From: CAYYYA01 sp964487895
Lineage (GTDB): Bacteria > Patescibacteriota > Patescibacteriia > UBA1558 > 2-01-FULL-52-15
Length of the DNA stretch: 9,990 nucleotides
Assembly: GCA_964487895.1 (NCBI GenBank)
Contig: CAZASM010000029.1
Span: forward strand, 1 to 9,990
Direction of reading: 5' to 3'
This document shows, piece after piece, positions 6,393-9,990 of this stretch. The translations under genes and the position numbers were made by a program. Each line of letters starts with the position of its first letter. Within the stretch, counting starts at the first letter, position 1. Under the pieces are notes generated by a model that saw only the letters and a program-made list of their open reading frames with translations, made no database searches and was not told where the DNA came from.

Positions 6393-6469
6393 TGGTGTGC
6401 CTGAGAGGATTTGAACCTCTGACCTCCAGCTCCGCAAGCTGATGCTCTATCCAGCTGAGCTACAGGCAC
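6393..6469 (-). tRNA. tRNA-Arg (anticodon GCG), CCA encoded
   Basis: This is a 77-nt class I tRNA. The acceptor GTGCCTG (5' end 6469) pairs with CAGGCAC, followed by A73 and encoded CCA (6395-6393). The D-stem is GCTC/GAGC. The anticodon stem TCAGC/GCTGG closes the loop TTGCGGA, giving anticodon GCG with G37. The T-arm is AGAGG-TTCAAAT-CCTCT. GCG reads the arginine codons CGC and CGU. Most bacteria instead use an ACG anticodon deaminated to ICG, so this is an unusual isoacceptor. Confidence 0.92.
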
Positions 6470-6491
6470 AAATATAAAAGCGGACTCACAA

Positions 6492-6520
6492 TTTATACTA
6501 TGATTATCCGCTGAAGTCAA
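6492..6520 (-). promoter_or_regulatory. Promoter of the tRNA-Arg/tRNA-Leu transcript
   Basis: On the minus strand TTGACT (6515-6520, 5/6), a 17-bp spacer and TATAAA (6492-6497, 5/6) lie 23 nt before the tRNA 5' end. A 6-bp inverted repeat, AGCGGA (6479-6484) with TCCGCT (6507-6512), brackets the -10 region. It might be an operator or chance. Confidence 0.8.
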
Positions 6521-6529
6521 TACTTATAT

Positions 6530-7051
6530 TTAAAGTTTCAAGAGACGACCAAAAAGTTCACTCTGAGGTTCTTCTTCTTTACTAAAATCCTCCTCCAAAA
6601 ATTGCAACAACATCTCTCTAATTTCTACAGGGTTCTGGTTTTCTAGATGTACATGAAGACGGGGAATGAAGAAACTTCGAGGTTCAATATAGAGACTCTT
6701 GACCATCGGTGGTTGATAGATCATCCAAAAATTCTTAATATCCTGATACGGTAGAAACTTATCGCGTAACATTACACCTTTTGTCGTGATAATTACATGT
6801 AGCTTCTCTGGCTGACGGATATTAGCTAGGGCAAATATTAAAGTAGAAAAAACAATGATAATCAAAAATAGCCAGTTTTTATCCCAAACAGCATAGGCCG
6901 CTAGTCCGGCCGTAACGAGTCCAGCGATGAGATACCATAACCAACCACGCTCAAACTGCATAAACTCTGGATACTCCCAATCAGCTAAGGCGTCTCCAAC
7001 AGGCGATGGTGCTCGTGGGGTGGCTACTTGTTTGTCTTCAATCTGTTCCAT
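6530..7051 (-). CDS. Conserved two-TM membrane protein, function unknown
   Basis: This 173-residue protein has a proline-rich cytosolic N-terminus, then a WEYPEFMQFERGWLWY lead-in (25-40). Two adjacent hydrophobic segments follow at about 37-56 and 59-77, separated by WDKN, which suggests a helical hairpin with both termini on the same side. The remaining ~95 residues form a soluble domain. It contains a PH-like pattern of short strands (LHVIITTKGVMLRDKFLPYQDIKNFW), then the C-terminal motif ENQNPVEIREMLLQFLEEDF, and ends GRLLKL. I recall this layout as a common CPR family without known function. It starts at a -10 box ending 7 nt before the ATG. The gene precedes tRNA-Arg on the same strand but has a separate promoter, and tRNA-Arg has its own. 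Confidence 0.85.
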   Translation of the reverse strand: MEQIEDKQVATPRAPSPVGDALADWEYPEFMQFERGWLWYLIAGLVTAGLAAYAVWDKNWLFLIIIVFSTLIFALANIRQPEKLHVIITTKGVMLRDKFLPYQDIKNFWMIYQPPMVKSLYIEPRSFFIPRLHVHLENQNPVEIREMLLQFLEEDFSKEEEPQSELFGRLLKL

Positions 7052-7057
7052 GCAATA

Positions 7058-7087
7058 AGTATAGCACAGGTACTAAGTAGGTGTTAA
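7058..7087 (-). promoter_or_regulatory. Promoter of the two-TM protein gene, predicted leaderless
   Basis: On the minus strand TTAACA (7082-7087, 5/6), an 18-bp spacer and TATACT (7058-7063, 5/6) end 7 nt before the ATG at 7051. The transcription start would therefore coincide with the start codon. It is divergent from the tRNA-Ser(GCT) promoter, with the -35 boxes 7 bp apart. Confidence 0.7.
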
Positions 7088-7094
7088 TTATCCT

Positions 7095-7123
7095 TTGACA
7101 GGACAATCTTTCTATAGTATTGT
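7095..7123 (+). promoter_or_regulatory. Promoter of the tRNA-Ser(GCT)/tRNA-Ser(TGA) transcript
   Basis: A perfect TTGACA (7095-7100), a 17-bp spacer and TATTGT (7118-7123, 4/6) predict a start near 7130. That leaves a leader of about 70 nt before the first tRNA, longer than for the other tRNA promoters here. A second weak pair further downstream cannot be excluded. Confidence 0.6.
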
Positions 7124-7202
7124 AACAACGATTTTTGAGATAATAATTGATCCCTGGTAGGGCTCTTATTAATATCAGAAGTCAAGGATATATTTAAAAT
7201 TA

Positions 7203-7333
<131 letters not shown>

Positions 7334-7347
7334 TTAAAATTAAACCT

Positions 7348-7433
7348 GGAGAGTTGGCAGAGTGGTCTAATGCGGCGGTCTTGAAAACCGTTGTACGAAA
7401 GTACCGGGGGTTCGAATCCCTCACTCTCCGCCA
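7348..7433 (+). tRNA. tRNA-Ser (anticodon TGA), CCA encoded
   Basis: This is an 86-nt class II tRNA. The acceptor GGAGAGT pairs with ACTCTCC (7423-7429), followed by G73 and CCA (7431-7433). The anticodon stem GCGGT/ACCGT with loop CTTGAAA gives anticodon TGA for UCA and other UCN codons. The variable arm is GTAC-gaaa-GTAC and the T-loop TTCGAAT. It lies 55 nt after tRNA-Ser(GCT), with only copy B of the palindrome between, so the two are probably one transcript. Confidence 0.95.
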
Positions 7434-7474
7434 CGCTTAGCGTGGCGATCCTAGGGACGCTCAGCGTCCCGCCA
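7429..7474 (+). repeat. tRNA-Ser-linked paired palindrome, copy C
   Basis: The first palindrome (7429-7447, T at the centre in place of C) again contains the tRNA discriminator and CCA. The second (7454-7470) is identical to copy B, and the unit closes with GCCA (7471-7474). A weaker ATCCT/AGGAT stem follows at 7474-7492. There is no T-tract before mscL. Confidence 0.9.
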
Positions 7475-7517
7475 TCCTCGCTCAGACAGGATAGGTGTAA
7501 TATTCAATTATATTTAT

Positions 7518-7820
7518 ATGAAAGGCTTTCTAAATTTTATCCGTGAACAAGGAGTCGTTGGTCTGGCCGTAGGTTTCATCCTCGGCGGTGCAGTTTCCAA
7601 ATTCGTCAGTGCTATTGTCACTGATATCGTCAATCCACTATTGAGCTTTGCTTTGGGGTCTACTGCTGGATTGAAAGAAGCTCATTGGAAACTGGGAGAG
7701 TCGAAGATTATGTGGGGAGATTTGATTAGTGTTTTTATCGACTTTGTCGTTATCGCTCTCGTTGTCTATTTTGGCGTGAAGCTGATTGGTCTAGATAAGT
7801 TGGATAAGAAGAAGGACTAA
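7518..7820 (+). CDS. mscL: Large-conductance mechanosensitive channel MscL
   Basis: MscL is a homopentameric inner-membrane channel that opens under high membrane tension to release solutes during osmotic downshock. The 100-residue protein has the amphipathic N-terminal helix (MKGFLNFIREQG). TM1 at about 12-34 carries the glycine-rich VGLAVGFILGGAVSKFVSAIV pore-lining pattern, followed by TDIVNPLL. A short periplasmic loop leads to TM2 at ~67-91 (GDLISVFIDFVVIALVVYFGVK) and a lysine-rich tail. It is shorter than the ~136 residues of E. coli MscL, mainly in the loop and the C-terminal bundle, as in other compact homologues. I see no Shine-Dalgarno sequence and no clear promoter; TAATAT at 7498-7503 is a weak -10 candidate. 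It may also be read through from the tRNA-Ser pair upstream. A strong terminator follows at 7913-7943. Confidence 0.93.
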   Translation: MKGFLNFIREQGVVGLAVGFILGGAVSKFVSAIVTDIVNPLLSFALGSTAGLKEAHWKLGESKIMWGDLISVFIDFVVIALVVYFGVKLIGLDKLDKKKD

Positions 7821-7845
7821 GAGAATAATTAAGAAAGAAGAATTA

Positions 7846-7885
7846 CCTGCCCACCATCGCTGCGCTCAGGCGCGGCGGGCGGGAG
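7846..7885. repeat. GC-rich palindromic element after mscL
   Basis: A GC-rich island in AT-rich surroundings centres on GCGC-TCAG-GCGC (7862-7873). It extends outward through CGC/GCG and imperfect CCTGCCC against GGGCGGG. Short AT-rich stretches on each side (AAGAATTA before, GTTAAGAAT after) resemble one another. It looks like a dispersed intergenic REP-type element; its GCTCAG centre recalls the tRNA-Ser palindromes. Confidence 0.55.
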
Positions 7886-7912
7886 AGTTAAGAATATTGG
7901 TTTATTTTTTAG

Positions 7913-7943
7913 AAAACCGCTCATCATTGCGATGGCGGTTTTT
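7913..7943 (+). terminator. Intrinsic terminator of mscL
   Basis: AAAACCGC-t-CATC pairs with GATG-GCGGTTTT around the loop ATTGC, with one bulged T, and ends in five T (7939-7943). The complementary A-run at 7913-7916 gives some T-tract on the other strand, so it may also serve the convergent gene at 7981-8238. Confidence 0.85.
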
Positions 7944-7980
7944 AATTCTAAGTAACTCCAATACTCTTATTTCTTCATTC

Positions 7981-8238
7981 TTAATTCTTATTTTTCCCCC
8001 AATGCCATCTCGGCTTCTCGCCAGTACGGTAGCAGATGATCAGTAAGATGACAGTGAGTATGAAAACTCGTGGTAAAAAGTTAACAGTGACTTCAAAATC
8101 AGAGGCTTTGGTATATTCTAATAGCCAAGCGTAAGTAAGAACGATAATTAAGTAAGCGGCAATTATAGCCCAGCCCTGCCAGGTAATTGGAGTCCAACCC
8201 CAACCGTAGGTTTTATTTTTGAACCAGATTTTTTTCAT
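7981..8238 (-). CDS. Small two-TM membrane protein, function unknown
   Basis: This 85-residue protein starts MKKIWFKNKTYGWGWTPITW, a tryptophan- and aromatic-rich cytosolic head. It has TM segments at about 21-41 (QGWAIIAAYLIIVLTYAWLL) and 53-71 (NFLPRVFILTVILLIICY), and a basic tail RTGEKPRWHWGKNKN. The positive charges on both ends suggest both termini face the cytosol. The KxYGWGWxPxTWQGW head is something I recall from small uncharacterised membrane proteins in diverse bacteria, but I know no function. It has its own near-consensus promoter and, like several neighbours, a transcription start predicted at the ATG. It is convergent with mscL and divergent from dnaG. Confidence 0.8.
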   Translation of the reverse strand: MKKIWFKNKTYGWGWTPITWQGWAIIAAYLIIVLTYAWLLEYTKASDFEVTVNFLPRVFILTVILLIICYRTGEKPRWHWGKNKN

Positions 8239-8244
8239 GCGGTA

Positions 8245-8273
8245 ATTGTAAGCTATTATTTTGGTAATGTAAA
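8245..8273 (-). promoter_or_regulatory. Promoter of the small two-TM protein gene, predicted leaderless
   Basis: On the minus strand TTTACA (8268-8273, 5/6), a 17-bp spacer and TACAAT (8245-8250, 5/6) end 7 nt before the ATG at 8238. Transcription would start at the A of the start codon. Confidence 0.8.
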
Positions 8274-8286
8274 TTGCTTAGATAGT

Positions 8287-8358
8287 AGTATGTATAAGGT
8301 ATAAAGTATGATGTTAGCAGTCCGCTGGTGACTTTATACTTAATACTTGATACTTTTT
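8287..8358. repeat. Heptameric TATACTT-type inverted repeat upstream of dnaG
   Basis: The right arm is a run of heptamer-like units (ACTTTAT, ACTTAAT, ACTTGAT, ACTTTTT) at about 8331-8358. The left arm at about 8287-8311 carries the inverse, with TATAAAGT pairing exactly with ACTTTATA across a spacer near GCAGTCCGC. The -35 of the dnaG promoter (TTGATA) lies in the right arm. It may act as a hairpin or just be slippage-derived filler. Confidence 0.5.
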
Positions 8359-8375
8359 TCTAGCCCAGCTACACT
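8347..8375 (+). promoter_or_regulatory. dnaG promoter, predicted leaderless
   Basis: TTGATA (8347-8352, 5/6), a 17-bp spacer and TACACT (8370-8375, 4/6) end 9 nt before the dnaG ATG. The predicted transcript begins at or within two bases of the start codon. Confidence 0.7.
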
Positions 8376-8383
8376 ACGCCTAT

Positions 8384-9990
8384 ATGACCCAGATCGAAGA
8401 AATCAAATCACGGTTGGATATTGTGGAAGTAGTGAAGGACTATATTCCCCTGAAGCAGGCAGGTGGCAACTGGCGGGCGAACTGTCCCTTTCATCAGGAG
8501 AAGTCGCCGTCTTTTATGGTCTCCAAGGATAAGCAGATTTGGCATTGTTTTGGTTGTAATGATGGTGGTGATGTTATAACCTTTGTGCAAAAATACGAAA
8601 GTTTGGATTTTATCGGCGCTTTGCGACTCTTGGCTGATAAGGCTGGTGTAGTTTTAGAAAACGTCGCAACTACTGGTCCCTCAACGGAAGAAAAAAATGA
8701 TCTCTGGAATATTAATGCAGAAGCCTCTGGCTTCTGGCAGCGACGACTGCAAGTAGATAGCCCAGAAGCTGAGAAGACCAGACAGTATCTCACCAAGCGG
8801 GGTATGCTACCGGAGACGATTAAACAATGGGGTTTGGGGTTATCAGGTTCTGGTTGGGATGAACTACATAGTTATTTGCGGACTAAGGGCTTCAAAGATG
8901 ATTTGTTAGTTCGTACTGGTTTGGTCAGTCAGAAGGAAGATCGTTACTTTGATCGCTTCCGTGAACGGTTGATGTTTCCTATTGCTGATATCCAAGGAAA
9001 GATCGTTGGTTTCACCGCGCGCACTTTAGCCAAGATTGTTTTTGAAGCTGATGAATTCGGTGGTAAATATATCAATTCACCACAAACACCAATATATAAT
9101 AAAAGCGTTTTGCTCTACGGTCTGGATCAAGCTAAACATGATGTTAAGAAAAAAGATTACGTTATCGTAGTTGAAGGTAATATGGATGTAATAATGTCAC
9201 ACCAAAGTGGTATTAAGAATGTGGTGGCGGTTTCTGGTACGGCTTTGACCGGAGAGCAACTGCGCCTGATCAAACGTTTCACTAATAATATTATTTTAGC
9301 TTTTGACTCTGACGCTGCTGGCTCTCAAGCGCTATATAAGAGCGGTGTTATTAGCGCTAATGACTTTGATATGAACGTCAAAGCTTTGGTTCTGGCTGGT
9401 GCGAAAGATCCAGCGGATATTATTCTCCAGAATCCAGATGATTGGAAAGAAAATATCAAAAAAAGTGTACCAATAATAGATTTCTATTTTGAAGAAATTT
9501 TGAAGCGCGTCGATCTGTCTAGAGCGGACCATAAAAAAATTGCCATCAATAAGTTATTAGAAATAATGGCTCCAATTAAGAACGAGGTGGAGCGTGATCA
9601 TTATCTACATCGATTATCAGAACGCTTAGATATCTCTGTTCAGCTTTTGGCCGACCAGTTGAAGAAAGTAACAACGTCCGCGCCTGTTGTGGCGCAGTCA
9701 CAGCCAAAGGTTAGTCCGCAAGCTATAGAGCCGGGAGATCGACTAGCTCGAGGATTTCTGGCAGTAGTGGCAGCTTGGCCAGAAGGTTTACCTTTAGCCA
9801 TCGATAAAGTTGAGCCTGAGGTACTGCCAGAGCCGTGGCAAGACCTTTACAAACAGCTGATAATATATTACACTAAGAACCAATCGACAGACTTTCAAAC
9901 CTTTACAACAGTGCTGGATGAGGTACAATCTCGGCTCTGGAGTCAGATTGTACATATTGCAAGCGATGACTATGCTGATCTCAGTCAGAA
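8384..9990 (+). CDS. dnaG: DNA primase DnaG (C-terminus beyond window)
   Basis: DnaG makes RNA primers for DNA replication and works with the replicative helicase at the fork. The frame is open from the ATG at 8384 to the window end: 535 codons, against 581 residues in E. coli, so roughly the last tenth is missing. The N-terminal zinc-binding domain has CPFH and CFGC (C34, H37, C55, C58). The RNA polymerase basic motif is RFRERLMFPI (191-200), followed by GFTARTL and YINSPQTPIYNKS. The Toprim core has VVEGNMDVI (E264) and AFDSDAAG (D308, D310). The usual EGYMDV has N266 in place of tyrosine. Residues ~430-450 are a proline- and glutamine-rich linker to the C-terminal helicase-interaction domain. 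No Shine-Dalgarno precedes the start, which lies just after a promoter. Confidence 0.97.
   Translation, partial: MTQIEEIKSRLDIVEVVKDYIPLKQAGGNWRANCPFHQEKSPSFMVSKDKQIWHCFGCNDGGDVITFVQKYESLDFIGALRLLADKAGVVLENVATTGPSTEEKNDLWNINAEASGFWQRRLQVDSPEAEKTRQYLTKRGMLPETIKQWGLGLSGSGWDELHSYLRTKGFKDDLLVRTGLVSQKEDRYFDRFRERLMFPIADIQGKIVGFTARTLAKIVFEADEFGGKYINSPQTPIYNKSVLLYGLDQAKHDVKKKDYVIVVEGNMDVIMSHQSGIKNVVAVSGTALTGEQLRLIKRFTNNIILAFDSDAAGSQALYKSGVISANDFDMNVKALVLAGAKDPADIILQNPDDWKENIKKSVPIIDFYFEEILKRVDLSRADHKKIAINKLLEIMAPIKNEVERDHYLHRLSERLDISVQLLADQLKKVTTSAPVVAQSQPKVSPQAIEPGDRLARGFLAVVAAWPEGLPLAIDKVEPEVLPEPWQDLYKQLIIYYTKNQSTDFQTFTTVLDEVQSRLWSQIVHIASDDYADLSQ

Noticed and set aside
6186..6437. 84-residue N-terminal extension of RecG
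   Set aside because: The extension reads antisense-free through tRNA-Leu and part of tRNA-Arg; family similarity starts at the internal ATG at 6185, just after a -10 box.
6479..6512. AGCGGA/TCCGCT inverted repeat around the tRNA-Arg -10 as an operator
   Set aside because: Only 6-bp arms with a 22-nt spacing; too weak to call beyond a note.
8408..8796. Leftward frames opposite the start of dnaG
   Set aside because: They are antisense to the zinc-binding and RNA polymerase domains of an unmistakable DnaG and show no domain of their own.

Overview
This window looks like a chromosomal segment from a small-genome bacterium, most likely of the Candidate Phyla Radiation (Patescibacteria). The evidence is indirect. 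Housekeeping genes (radA, recG, dnaG, mscL) are mixed with short orphan proteins that I recall mainly from CPR genomes. I could not find a convincing Shine-Dalgarno sequence ahead of any of the nine protein starts, and several -10 boxes lie directly before the ATG. The code reads as standard: tryptophans are TGG, genes end in TAA or TAG, and there is no sign of TGA recoding as in Gracilibacteria or SR1. The lineage call is inference.

Layout. 1-2012 is a leftward block: tRNA-Ser(GGA), then a histidine phosphatase, a HExxH metallopeptidase-like protein and a partial orphan gene running off the left edge. 2044-2102 holds two divergent promoters placed back to back. 2133-4010 is a rightward block: a Nudix hydrolase, a 33-codon remnant of an alpha/beta hydrolase, and radA. 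A 100-nt inverted repeat built of heptamers lies between radA and the convergent recG. 4119-7051 is leftward: a two-TM orphan, then tRNA-Arg(GCG), tRNA-Leu(CAG), an intrinsic terminator, and recG. 7095-7820 is rightward: tRNA-Ser(GCT), tRNA-Ser(TGA) and mscL. A small two-TM protein (leftward) and dnaG (rightward, cut by the right edge) diverge from about 8240-8380. No stretch over 300 bases lacks a gene; the longer intergenic stretches hold promoters, palindromes and terminators, listed individually.

Function. The identifiable proteins serve DNA replication and repair (DnaG primase, RadA and RecG branch-migration factors), osmotic protection (MscL) and nucleotide or phosphate-ester turnover (Nudix, histidine phosphatase). 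I see no defence system, CRISPR array, transposase or phage gene. The most distinctive features are non-coding. A paired-palindrome unit follows all three tRNA-Ser genes and embeds their encoded CCA ends, but does not follow the Leu or Arg tRNAs. A recurring promoter geometry predicts leaderless mRNAs. Heptameric A-rich repeats occur both between genes and inside the radA reading frame. A tRNA-Arg has a G34 (GCG) anticodon in place of the usual bacterial ACG.
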